DNA of 9,847 nt. Source: DATBMY01 sp036554605 (GTDB lineage Bacteria; Acidobacteriota; Blastocatellia; UBA7656). Location of the stretch: NCBI GenBank assembly GCA_036554605.1, contig DATBMY010000302.1, positions 1 to 9,847 of the forward strand, in the 5' to 3' direction. Shown here piece after piece: positions 1 through 6,176 of this stretch. Within the stretch, counting starts at the first letter, position 1. Each line of letters starts with the position of its first letter. The notes beneath the pieces are model-generated. The model was not told the DNA's origin and did no database searches. It saw only the letters and a list, made by a program, of their open reading frames with translations. Made by a program: the position numbers and the translations under genes.

Positions 1-714
1 GCCTACGGAGCGGCCCTGCTCGGCCGTCCAGCGATGTTGCAGAACCTGGAACTCCTGAATGCCTTCATAGGCGAAGTTCTGAAGCAGGCTGCCGACGACG
101 TTATCTTTGTTGTCGCCGCCGTCAACGTTGACGTCGAGCTGGCGGCCATCGCCGCCGCTCATCGCGAAGTTTCCTATACGAGTCTTCGTCGGATCGAAAT
201 TCCCTACCGGGCGCGCTTCCGGCATGATGACCGACAGCGCGGCGAAAGTTCGGTTGAGAAGCGGGAGGTTCTGAACTTCGGTGGGGGTGATCACGCCGCC
301 GATGTCAGAGCGGGTCGTCTCCAGGATCGCGCCGCTTGTGGTTACCTCGACCGTTTCGTTGACCCCGCCCGCCTTGAGCTCGAAATTCACGGTCGGCTTC
401 GTGCCGACGTTCAGCTCGAAGTCTTTCTGGACGGCCTTGCTAAAGCCCGAGGCTTCGACCGTCAACTCATATAAGCCCGGCGGCAAAAGCGCGAGAGCGT
501 ATTCGCCGTCGTCGTTGGTTTTGGCGGTACGAGTCTGGCCGGTGCCCTGGTGGCGAGCCGTGACCGTGGCGCCAGCCACTACGTTTCCTTGTGAATCGAG
601 AACTCGTCCCGCGATGTCGCCCGTCGTCACCTGACCGAATGCCGGCGCGACCGGCAGTAGGGCGAGCATCATCAGGATCGCGAGTCCCTTGAATCTTCGC
701 TGAAAGCCTTTCAT
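1..714 (-). CDS. TonB-dependent receptor, Oar-like, N-terminal part (cut by window edge)
   Basis: Reading down from an ATG at 714, the frame stays open for 238 codons to the window edge, so the C-terminal part is missing. It starts with a signal peptide (MKGFQRRFKGLAILMMLALL..., likely cleaved near AFG-Q, residues 1-27). Residues about 30-115 form a carboxypeptidase-regulatory-like beta-sandwich (DIAGRVLDSQGNVVAGATV, then NDDGEYALALLPPGLYELTVEASGF). From about residue 115 a TonB plug-like region follows: VEVTTSGAILETTRSDIGGVI, then NLPLLNRTF, and near the edge EGIQEFQVL and TAEQGRSVG, equivalent to the usual AEYGR-SG motif. This layout is typical of the large (around 1000-residue) outer-membrane Oar-type receptors that are abundant in Acidobacteriota; ligands are generally unknown. 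An outer-membrane barrel is expected in the missing part. The family call is firm; the substrate cannot be inferred. Confidence 0.88.
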   Translation of the reverse strand, partial: MKGFQRRFKGLAILMMLALLPVAPAFGQVTTGDIAGRVLDSQGNVVAGATVTARHQGTGQTRTAKTNDDGEYALALLPPGLYELTVEASGFSKAVQKDFELNVGTKPTVNFELKAGGVNETVEVTTSGAILETTRSDIGGVITPTEVQNLPLLNRTFAALSVIMPEARPVGNFDPTKTRIGNFAMSGGDGRQLDVNVDGGDNKDNVVGSLLQNFAYEGIQEFQVLQHRWTAEQGRSVG

Positions 715-948
715 AGTTGGGACCTCCTTACTTAGTGAGCAAATCTCCTGACAAGCTGGATTGCGCCTGTCCTAACAACCTGATGCGATATTGAATTGTG
801 GGGAATGGTATCCTGCCTGTGTTAATGTTCCCTACGGCCGGCGGCACACATGCCAGCCTGTAGCGGGCTGGAATTATACTACTGAACCCCTCGGGCGGAA
901 AGCGGTTTTTCCTGAGCGGCCGGCCGGGGCGAATTGACTCCCTGCTCT
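715..948 (-). promoter_or_regulatory. Intergenic leader of the receptor gene with candidate promoter
   Basis: No gene is seen in these 234 bases. On the minus strand a TATAAT sequence at 873-878 is a perfect -10 match, but the -35 position (896-901, TTTCCG) is poor, so the promoter call is tentative. If used, transcription would start near 866 and leave a leader of about 150 nt. The -10 box sits beside a small hairpin, CCAGCC at 853-858 pairing with GGCTGG at 866-871, and GGCA-TGTG-TGCC follows at 843-854. No known riboswitch was recognised and no U-tract terminator for the upstream gene is visible. Confidence 0.35.
722..730 (-). promoter_or_regulatory. Perfect Shine-Dalgarno sequence of the TonB receptor gene
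   Basis: On the minus strand TAAGGAGGT lies 7 bases before the ATG at 714. It matches the anti-Shine-Dalgarno fully and fixes the start codon. It is by far the strongest ribosome binding site in the window; most other genes here have weak ones, which suggests high expression of this receptor. Confidence 0.85.
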
Positions 949-1374
949 CTACTGAATTGTATCCGAGTAGCTATCGGCGACGATCATCGGTATAGGCGAG
1001 GCATGGTGATGCGCCAGAAGCCATCGCCCCTCCCGTTCGACGAATATGTTTGTCGCGACTGCCTGGACAGAATCGAAGCTATCTTCATTAAAAACGGTTA
1101 TGCTCTCGGTGCAGGTTACCAGGGCGAAAACCCCCGCCCGGTAGACCGAGACATCCGACGCATGGGCGCGCACGCGCTGGTTGCTTTCAAAAATCATCTC
1201 CCAGCTTTCGCGAACCGCTTTCCATCCCGCAAGCCTGTCCCAACCTGGATGAATGCAATTAACCCATTCTTCTTGCACCCAAATTGACTCCATCATCTCC
1301 AGGGAGTTCGATTCCAGGGCGCGGTAAAAAGCTTCGTTCGCTTTCTCAATATCGGCAAGATTGTTCGCGCTCAT
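949..1374 (-). CDS. SnoaL-like / NTF2-like fold protein
   Basis: A 141-residue protein of the SnoaL-like (SnoaL_3/DUF4440) superfamily, small alpha+beta-barrel proteins that act as hydrolases, isomerases or ligand binders; the sequence does not reveal a substrate. The N-terminal helices (ADIEKANEAFYRALESNSLEM) are followed by WVNCIHPGWDRLAGWKAVRESWEMIF, a pattern common in this family. The C-terminal strands end in GRWLLAHHHASPIPM, the usual closing motif, so the protein looks complete. There is no signal peptide, so it is probably cytoplasmic. The start at 1374 lacks a recognisable Shine-Dalgarno sequence. It is on the same strand as the TonB receptor gene but 234 bp before it, so co-transcription is uncertain. 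Ile codons here include 3 ATA out of 9. Confidence 0.8.
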   Translation of the reverse strand: MSANNLADIEKANEAFYRALESNSLEMMESIWVQEEWVNCIHPGWDRLAGWKAVRESWEMIFESNQRVRAHASDVSVYRAGVFALVTCTESITVFNEDSFDSVQAVATNIFVEREGRWLLAHHHASPIPMIVADSYSDTIQ

Positions 1375-1386
1375 AAGCCGGGCAAG

Positions 1387-1414
1387 GGTATAACAAAAGG
1401 GCGATGTGTGACAA
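1387..1414 (-). promoter_or_regulatory. Candidate promoter of the SnoaL-like gene
   Basis: On the minus strand TTGTCA (1409-1414, 5 of 6 to the -35 consensus) is followed after 16 bases by TATACC (1387-1392, 4 of 6 to the -10). Transcription would begin near 1380, only about 6 bases before the ATG at 1374. That agrees with the lack of a Shine-Dalgarno sequence and suggests a nearly leaderless mRNA. This is inferred from consensus matching only. Confidence 0.4.
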
Positions 1415-1431
1415 GCTGAGAAGGGATTGAG

Positions 1432-1664
1432 GGAGAGAAGGGGTGAAAGGGTGAAAGGGTGAAGGGGTGGTGAGGTCTATACAGATCCTTGCATAAGAGA
1501 ATGAGGCCCGTAGAGCCTACGCAAATGAGAAGCCACCACGACCTTACGGTCGCGGCTATTAACTGCCGGCCCTTCGGGCCTCATCGTTGTATTCAATATT
1601 CTTGATGTACCCCTTCACCCTTTCACCCTTTCACCCCTTCTCTCCTTCACCCCTTCACCCCTTC
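1432..1664. repeat. Octamer-repeat inverted element with 37-bp perfect arms
   Basis: The left arm (1432-1468) and right arm (1609-1645) are exact reverse complements over 37 bases. They are built from tandem octamers: GGGTGAAA twice plus a GGGTGAAG variant on the left, and the complementary TTTCACCC type on the right. Two further TTCACCCC octamers extend the right side to about 1664. The arms enclose 140 bases (1469-1608). The element fills most of the divergent spacer between the SnoaL-like gene and trmFO, with no transposase and no clear target-site duplication. A related degenerate element lies at 4181-4273, so this appears to be a dispersed repeat family. Its function is unknown; a non-autonomous mobile element, a REP-like repeat or a cruciform-forming site are all possible. 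Confidence 0.85.
1501..1584. other. Multi-hairpin core inside the octamer element
   Basis: An outer 10-bp perfect inverted repeat, ATGAGGCCCG (1501-1510) with CGGGCCTCAT (1575-1584), closes an 84-base unit. Inside are CGTAG-AGC-CTACG (1509-1521), CGACC-TTAC-GGTCG (1539-1552) with an outer AGCC/GGCT extension (1531-1534 with 1554-1557), and GGCCC-TTC-GGGCC (1568-1580). The first and last small hairpins use bases of the outer stem, so the outer stem and the two flanking hairpins exclude each other. It is not a tRNA: no T-arm or anticodon arm pattern is seen. It resembles REP-type palindromic units or a structured RNA; which strand, if any, is transcribed is unknown. Confidence 0.6.
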
Positions 1665-1683
1665 CGCGAGCGGGTGCTACAAT
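1654..1683 (+). promoter_or_regulatory. Candidate trmFO promoter starting in the repeat arm
   Basis: TACAAT at 1678-1683 matches the -10 consensus at 5 of 6 positions. TTCACC at 1654-1659, 18 bases upstream, matches the -35 at 4 of 6, and this hexamer is part of the last octamer unit of the repeat. Transcription would start near 1690, about 25 bases before the trmFO ATG. Moderate support from consensus only. Confidence 0.4.
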
Positions 1684-1714
1684 CATCTTCGTATACCGGG
1701 CGTTCTTGATTTAT

Positions 1715-3073
1715 ATGAGCAATAAACCACAGGTGACAGTGATAGGAGGCGGGCTGGCGGGAAGCGAGGCCGCCTGGCAAGCGGCCGAGCGAGGCGTCAG
1801 GGTGCGCCTGTACGAGATGCGCCCCGTAAGACTTACGCCCGCTCACAAGAGCGCGAACCTCGGCGAGATAGTCTGCTCGAATTCGCTGAAGTCGGACGAA
1901 CCGGGCAGCGCCCCGTACCTTTTGAAAGAAGAGCTGCGGCGAGGGGGCTCTCTTTTAATAAAGGTCGCTCACAGCGTGGCGGTTCCGGCCGGCGCGGCGT
2001 TGGCCGTCGACCGCGACGCGTTCTCCGCCGAAGTGACTCGCTGCCTGCTCAATCATCCTAATATAGAGGTCGTGCGCGAAGAGGCTCGGGCGATACCGGA
2101 AGAAGGCCCGGTTGTGATCGCTACGGGACCGCTCACCTCGCCCGCGCTTTCCGAGGAAGTGGCGCGGCTGACGGGCTCGGCTCATCTATATTTTTACGAT
2201 GCAATCTCGCCGGTGGTCGAGGCTGAAACCATTGACCTGCGCATCGCTTTTCGCGCCGCGCGCTACGGCAAGGGCGGAGACGATTATCTGAACTGCCCTA
2301 TGAATGAAGAAGAGTACGACCGCTTTTACAATGCGCTCGTCGAGGCCGAATCGGTGCCGCTCCACGAGTTCGAGCAGACCATGTTTTTTGAAGGGTGCCT
2401 GCCCATCGAAGAGATCGCGCGCCGCGGGCGCGACACGCTGCGCTACGGTCCTATGAAACCCGTAGGGCTTTTGGACCCGCGGACGGGCCGCCATCCCTAT
2501 GCGGCCGTGCAGCTTCGGCAGGAGAACTTGCTCGCGGACAGCTATAATCTGGTCGGCTTCCAAAATCATCTAAAGTTCGGCGAGCAGAAGAGAGTTTTGC
2601 GCTTGATCCCAGGGCTCGAGCAGGCCGAGTTTATACGCCTTGGCCAGATACACCGCAACACCTTTATATGCGCGCCCGCCGTGTTGAATGAGACCCTGCA
2701 AATGAGAGCGCGGGAGCGCGTTCTTTTTGCGGGGCAGATATCGGGCGTCGAAGGCTATATAGAGGCGATGGCGACGGGCCTTATGGCGGGCGCGCATGCG
2801 GCCGAGATCGCGCGGGGCCGTCAACCCGAAGCGCCCCCGCGCCGTACCGCCATGGGGAGCCTCGTTAATTACATAGCCAGCTCCGACACGAAAAACTTTC
2901 AGCCGATGAACATAACCTTTGCGCTGCTGCCCCCCCTGGAAGAAGCAGAACGCAAAAGATTGAGGAAGAAAGTCGAGCGCCATCGTTATCAGGTAGAACT
3001 GGCGTTGAGAGATTTTGAGCTGTGGCGCGCCCGCTACCTGTCAGGCGGGGCCGCGCGCGAAGCGAGACCGTAA
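1715..3073 (+). CDS. trmFO: tRNA (uracil-54-C5)-methyltransferase, folate/FAD-dependent TrmFO
   Basis: This flavoenzyme makes 5-methyluridine at tRNA position 54 (the T-loop), using methylenetetrahydrofolate as carbon donor and reduced FAD. The protein is 452 residues, normal for the family. It opens with the FAD-binding Rossmann motif VTVIGGGLAGSEAAWQAAERG and the family-typical YEMRP. CSNSLKSD carries Cys54 and FEGCLPIEEIARRG carries Cys228, aligning with the two catalytic cysteines known in Bacillus TrmFO (Cys53, Cys226). DTLRYGPMKPVGL and AGQISGVEGYIEAMATGL are further hallmark blocks. I chose ATG 1715 (MSNKPQVTVIGGG); a TTG three codons earlier at 1706 is possible. No clear Shine-Dalgarno sequence precedes either. 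The stop overlaps the next start (TAATG). The identification is very secure. Confidence 0.97.
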   Translation: MSNKPQVTVIGGGLAGSEAAWQAAERGVRVRLYEMRPVRLTPAHKSANLGEIVCSNSLKSDEPGSAPYLLKEELRRGGSLLIKVAHSVAVPAGAALAVDRDAFSAEVTRCLLNHPNIEVVREEARAIPEEGPVVIATGPLTSPALSEEVARLTGSAHLYFYDAISPVVEAETIDLRIAFRAARYGKGGDDYLNCPMNEEEYDRFYNALVEAESVPLHEFEQTMFFEGCLPIEEIARRGRDTLRYGPMKPVGLLDPRTGRHPYAAVQLRQENLLADSYNLVGFQNHLKFGEQKRVLRLIPGLEQAEFIRLGQIHRNTFICAPAVLNETLQMRARERVLFAGQISGVEGYIEAMATGLMAGAHAAEIARGRQPEAPPRRTAMGSLVNYIASSDTKNFQPMNITFALLPPLEEAERKRLRKKVERHRYQVELALRDFELWRARYLSGGAAREARP

Positions 3074-4176
3074 TGAGAAAGTACGTAGCGAAACGGAATC
3101 CAGTCTCCAAACTAAATAGTATTCGCGAGCGCGCGAAAGCGCTTTGCGCGGTCCTCGCCGCCTTATTCGTTTTACCACTCGCGGCCAGTCTCACAATCGC
3201 GCAATCAGGCCGGCAACCGCAACAGCCCGAGCCTCCGCCCCCGTCCCGCACGCAGGGGCAGCGTCCCACCGTGACTCCGAAGGAGAAAGATAACCGCCCG
3301 CGCCGCGTCACTGAAGAACCGCAAGACGAAGACTCCATAAAGCTCAGCTCGAACCTCGTCACCGTCGTCACCTCGGTGACCGACGCCGCGGGCAATCAAG
3401 TCAACGACCTTACCGAAAAGGATTTCGTCATATACGAAGACAACGAGCCGCAGGAGGCGGCGGGCTTTTATCGCGAAGGGCAGATGCCGCTTCGAATGAT
3501 ATTCCTCTTCGACTCGTCAAGCTCTATTCGCCACCGCTTCGACTTCGAGCAGCGCGCCGCCGCGCAGTTCTTCCGCCATATCATGCGGCCCGGAGATCAG
3601 GGGGCCATAATCAGCGTCTCGACCGACCCAAAACTTGAAGTACAGTTCACGGGCGATGTCGAAAAGATTGTCGGCGGGCTAGCCGGGCTCAAGCCCGAAG
3701 GCGCGACCGCGCTTTATAATTCGATGATAGAGGCCGCGCGCTATATACGGCCGTCCGAAGGGCGGCACATAATGGTGGTGCTGTCGGACGGGACCGACAC
3801 TTCGTCGTCGGCCAACCTGTCGCAGGCGCTCAAGGAAGTGCAGATATCCGACGCCGTCATCTACGCCGTTCACTCGACGGGCGTCGCGCCTTCGGCAAAC
3901 GTGCAGGACCTTGCCGGCGAGTTTGTGCTCAAGGCCATAGCCGAAGACACCGGCGGCCGGGCATTCTTCCCGCCGATATACGACGATCCGAAAAAAGAGG
4001 CCCGCGACCTCGACGAGATATACCGTCGCATTGCCGCCGAGGTGCGCGCCCAGTACGTTCTGACCTATTATTCGGGCAGTAATCCGCGGCCCGGAACATT
4101 TAAGACGATCCGGGTGGAGGTGAAGCGGCCGGGCCTTCAGGTGCGAACGCGCCGCGGCTACTACACGGCAAAATAA
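3073..4176 (+). CDS. Secreted VWFA-related Acidobacterial-type protein
   Basis: A 367-residue protein with a long basic N-region and a hydrophobic stretch (residues about 23-43, likely cleaved at TIA-Q), then a Pro/Gln/Lys-rich linker (about 45-85), so it is exported. A short beta-rich segment (LVTVVTSVTDAAGNQVNDLTEKDFVIYEDNEPQEAAGF) is typical of the 'VWFA-related Acidobacterial domain' family. The von Willebrand A domain follows with a complete metal-ion-dependent adhesion site: DSSSS (Asp147, Ser149, Ser151), Thr212 in GATALYNS, and Asp239 in LSDGTD. It probably binds protein partners through a divalent metal in the envelope; no specific role is known. The ATG at 3073 overlaps the trmFO stop by one base, so translational coupling is likely; a GTG at 3022 would put 17 residues before the signal peptide and is less likely. 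Confidence 0.88.
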   Translation: MRKYVAKRNPVSKLNSIRERAKALCAVLAALFVLPLAASLTIAQSGRQPQQPEPPPPSRTQGQRPTVTPKEKDNRPRRVTEEPQDEDSIKLSSNLVTVVTSVTDAAGNQVNDLTEKDFVIYEDNEPQEAAGFYREGQMPLRMIFLFDSSSSIRHRFDFEQRAAAQFFRHIMRPGDQGAIISVSTDPKLEVQFTGDVEKIVGGLAGLKPEGATALYNSMIEAARYIRPSEGRHIMVVLSDGTDTSSSANLSQALKEVQISDAVIYAVHSTGVAPSANVQDLAGEFVLKAIAEDTGGRAFFPPIYDDPKKEARDLDEIYRRIAAEVRAQYVLTYYSGSNPRPGTFKTIRVEVKRPGLQVRTRRGYYTAK

Positions 4177-4180
4177 AGAA

Positions 4181-4273
4181 TGAAAGGGCGAAAGGGTGAA
4201 AGAGTGAAAGGGTGAGGGATGAGTGGCACAGGTAGCCACTCACCCCGTCACCTTTTCACCCCGTCACCCCTTC
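4181..4273. repeat. Second, degenerate octamer-repeat hairpin
   Basis: Starting five bases after the VWA gene stop, octamers of the type TGAAAGGG run at 4181-4212 (four units: TGAAAGGG, CGAAAGGG, TGAAAGAG, TGAAAGGG). On the far side their complements run at 4240-4271 (TCACCCCG, TCACCTTT, TCACCCCG, TCACCCCT). The centre is a perfect 8-bp stem, TGAGTGGC (4220-4227) with GCCACTCA (4235-4242), around a 7-base loop ACAGGTA. The same octamer period and strand arrangement occur in the element at 1432-1664, but here the arms are imperfect and there is no inserted core. The strong hairpin could slow or end transcription of the VWA gene, although no U-tract follows. Confidence 0.75.
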
Positions 4274-4297
4274 TCCCTTCTTCGAGGGGATAAACGC

Positions 4298-5590
4298 ATG
4301 CACAGACGACCTGTAAGATTGCTGGCTCTTTTCTGCCTTGTCGCGGCTTTTGCCGCGCCCCTTCTCGGCCAGTCGCGCGATGCCCAGATGCGAGCGCGGG
4401 CCGAACGCCTTCACCGCGAGGCAATAGTCATCGATACGCACAATGACATCACCTCCGCCATACTCGACGAAGGCTACGATCTCGCGACGAGCGGCATCGA
4501 GCCGGACGGCAAGATAAAGACGCACACCGATTTGAAACGGATGAAAGAAGGCGGCCTCGACGCCGAGTTCTTCGCCATCTATGTCGGGCGCGACTTCATA
4601 AATAAGAAGCATTCGGAAGGCGGGGGCGCGGCGCGGCGCGCGCTCGACATGATAAGCATCGTCTATGAGCAGGTCCGGCGCCACCCGCAGGTGCTGGAGA
4701 TGGCCTATACCTCCGACGACATACGGCGCGTTTCGCGAAAGGGCAAGATCGCTTCGCTTATGGGGATCGAAGGCGGGCACGCCATCGAAAACAGCCTGCA
4801 CGCGCTCAGGATGTTCTACCGCCTGGGCGTGCGCTACATGACGCTCACGCATTCGAACACGAATGACTGGGCCGACTCATCGGGCGACATAAACGATCCG
4901 AACGTCAAGCACCACAACGGGCTCACCGAGTTCGGGCGCGAGGTCGTGCGCGAGATGAATCGCATCGGCATGATGATCGACATATCGCACGTATCGGACA
5001 AGACCTTCTACGACGTTGTCGAAACGACGCGCGCGCCGGTGATCGCTTCTCACTCGTCGGCGCGGGCGCTTGCCGATCACCCGCGCAACATGGATGATGA
5101 CATGCTTCGCGCCGTCGCCAAAAACGGCGGCGTCGTGGTGGTCAACTTCTACGACGGGTTTATCGATCAGCGCAAAGTCGATTTCAACAAGCGCGCGCGC
5201 GCGCATCAAGAGGAGCTTGCGCGCCAGTTCCCGAATGATCGAGCGCGCGTCGCCGAAGAGATGCGCAAGTGGCGCGAAGCGAACGGTCCGGGCAAGACGC
5301 CGCTTTCTGTTTTGATCGATCATATAGATCATATAAAGAAGGTCGCCGGTATAGATCACGTCGGGCTCGGGTCGGATTACGACGGCATACCGATAAACGG
5401 GCTGCCTGAGGGAATGGAGGATATATCGAAGCTCCCGGCGATCACATATGAATTGCTGAAGCGCGGATATTCGGACGCGGAGGTGAAGAAGGTGCTTGGC
5501 GAAAACTTCCTCCGCGTAATGGCCAGGGGCGAGCGCGTCGCGGCCGAGATGCAGTCGAACGGGGCCGCCCCGGCCGGGATGCAAAAATAG
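4298..5590 (+). CDS. Secreted membrane-dipeptidase (peptidase family M19)
   Basis: A zinc dipeptidase of the renal-dipeptidase family M19, which hydrolyses dipeptides (sometimes D-residue-containing) through a binuclear zinc site in a TIM barrel. The mature enzyme has all expected ligands: HxD in VIDTHNDI (His48, Asp50), Glu158 in GIEGGHAIENS, His231 in DISHVSD and His252 in ASHSSAR, plus the closing GLGSDYDGI (Asp360). THSNTNDWADS is another family block. The length of 430 residues is normal. I chose ATG 4298: it follows GAGGGGA at a 7-base spacing and gives a clean signal peptide (MHRRPVRLLALFCLVAAFAAPLLG-Q). An upstream in-frame start at 4223 would translate the repeat hairpin and bury the signal peptide. 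The product is presumably periplasmic or secreted, for peptide scavenging. It is followed after 12 bp by mtnD. Confidence 0.93.
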   Translation: MHRRPVRLLALFCLVAAFAAPLLGQSRDAQMRARAERLHREAIVIDTHNDITSAILDEGYDLATSGIEPDGKIKTHTDLKRMKEGGLDAEFFAIYVGRDFINKKHSEGGGAARRALDMISIVYEQVRRHPQVLEMAYTSDDIRRVSRKGKIASLMGIEGGHAIENSLHALRMFYRLGVRYMTLTHSNTNDWADSSGDINDPNVKHHNGLTEFGREVVREMNRIGMMIDISHVSDKTFYDVVETTRAPVIASHSSARALADHPRNMDDDMLRAVAKNGGVVVVNFYDGFIDQRKVDFNKRARAHQEELARQFPNDRARVAEEMRKWREANGPGKTPLSVLIDHIDHIKKVAGIDHVGLGSDYDGIPINGLPEGMEDISKLPAITYELLKRGYSDAEVKKVLGENFLRVMARGERVAAEMQSNGAAPAGMQK

Positions 5591-5602
5591 CGAGGAGATG
5601 CC

Positions 5603-6163
5603 ATGGCTGTCTTAAATATACCTGACGAGAGTCGCACCATCACCGACGGCGGCGAAATAGCCTGCTATCTTTACGGCATAGGCATTCAATACGACCGGTG
5701 GCCTGTTTCAAATGAAATTGCATCGGGCGCGACCGCCGAAGAGGTGCTCGATGCCTACGCGGAAGAGATCGGCAAGCTGAAGGAGCGCGGCGGGTACGTC
5801 ACGGCCGATGTGATCGATGTCGGCCCCGAGACGCCGGGGCTCGACGCGATGCTCGCGAAGTTCAATCGCGAGCACTGGCATGACGAGGACGAGGTGCGCT
5901 TCATCATAAGCGGGAGCGGGCTCTTTCACATAAGGCCCGAGTCGGGGCCGGTCGTCGCGATAGAGGTGGAGGCGGGTGATTTGATCAGCGTGCCGCGCGG
6001 CACGCGCCACTGGTTCAACCTCTGCGCCGACCGTCGCGTCCGCGCCATTCGCCTGTTTCAGGACCCGGCCGGGTGGGCGCCCAATTATACCGAGAGCGGC
6101 GTGGATGCCCGCTACGAGGCAGTCTGCCTCGGACCTTCTTACATCCCCGTGCGCGCGGTGTAG
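5603..6163 (+). CDS. mtnD: Acireductone dioxygenase (methionine salvage)
   Basis: A 186-residue cupin enzyme that oxidises the acireductone 1,2-dihydroxy-3-keto-5-methylthiopentene. With Fe2+ the family gives formate plus the keto acid precursor of methionine; with Ni2+ it gives an off-pathway product. The metal ligands are visible: His91 and His93 and Glu97 in EHWHDEDEVRFI, and His136 in PRGTRHWF. They match the His/His/Glu/His set of the Klebsiella enzyme. The start is fixed by AGGAG at 5593-5597. No signal peptide, so cytoplasmic. It sits 12 bp after the dipeptidase and 13 bp before mtnC, whose product is its substrate, which strongly supports the assignment. Metal preference cannot be read from the sequence. 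Confidence 0.95.
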   Translation: MAVLNIPDESRTITDGGEIACYLYGIGIQYDRWPVSNEIASGATAEEVLDAYAEEIGKLKERGGYVTADVIDVGPETPGLDAMLAKFNREHWHDEDEVRFIISGSGLFHIRPESGPVVAIEVEAGDLISVPRGTRHWFNLCADRRVRAIRLFQDPAGWAPNYTESGVDARYEAVCLGPSYIPVRAV

Positions 6164-6176
6164 AGTGTGATAGAGC

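Noticed and set aside
934..962. Plus-strand TTGACT-17-TTGTAT promoter-like pair
   Set aside because: No supportable plus-strand gene follows; the frame there is antisense to the SnoaL-like gene.
1501..1584. tRNA or group II intron domain V in the structured core
   Set aside because: There is no acceptor, anticodon or T-arm pattern and no domain V consensus; the stems are simple small palindromes.
1609..1664. CRISPR-like short repeats
   Set aside because: The 8-bp units are directly tandem with no spacers and appear in inverted pairs, unlike a CRISPR array.
4223..4297. Upstream in-frame start adding 25 residues to the dipeptidase
   Set aside because: It would translate the octamer repeat hairpin and place a charged, Pro-rich stretch before the signal peptide. 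The ATG at 4298 has a good Shine-Dalgarno sequence and begins a normal signal peptide.
5188..5204. Alternating GC run in the dipeptidase gene (possible Z-DNA site), and a similar one near 6278-6290 in mtnC
   Set aside because: Both runs are explained by Arg and Ala codons (for example FNKRARAHQ and YARARIK) in a GC-rich genome; nothing else points to a structural role.
4877..5584. Long minus-strand open frame (235 codons) opposite the dipeptidase gene
   Set aside because: It lies wholly antisense to a gene with all M19 catalytic motifs, its translation is Arg/His/Val-rich without a recognisable domain, and such shadow frames are common in GC-rich DNA. Similar antisense frames opposite trmFO, the VWA gene, mtnD and cofH were rejected for the same reason.
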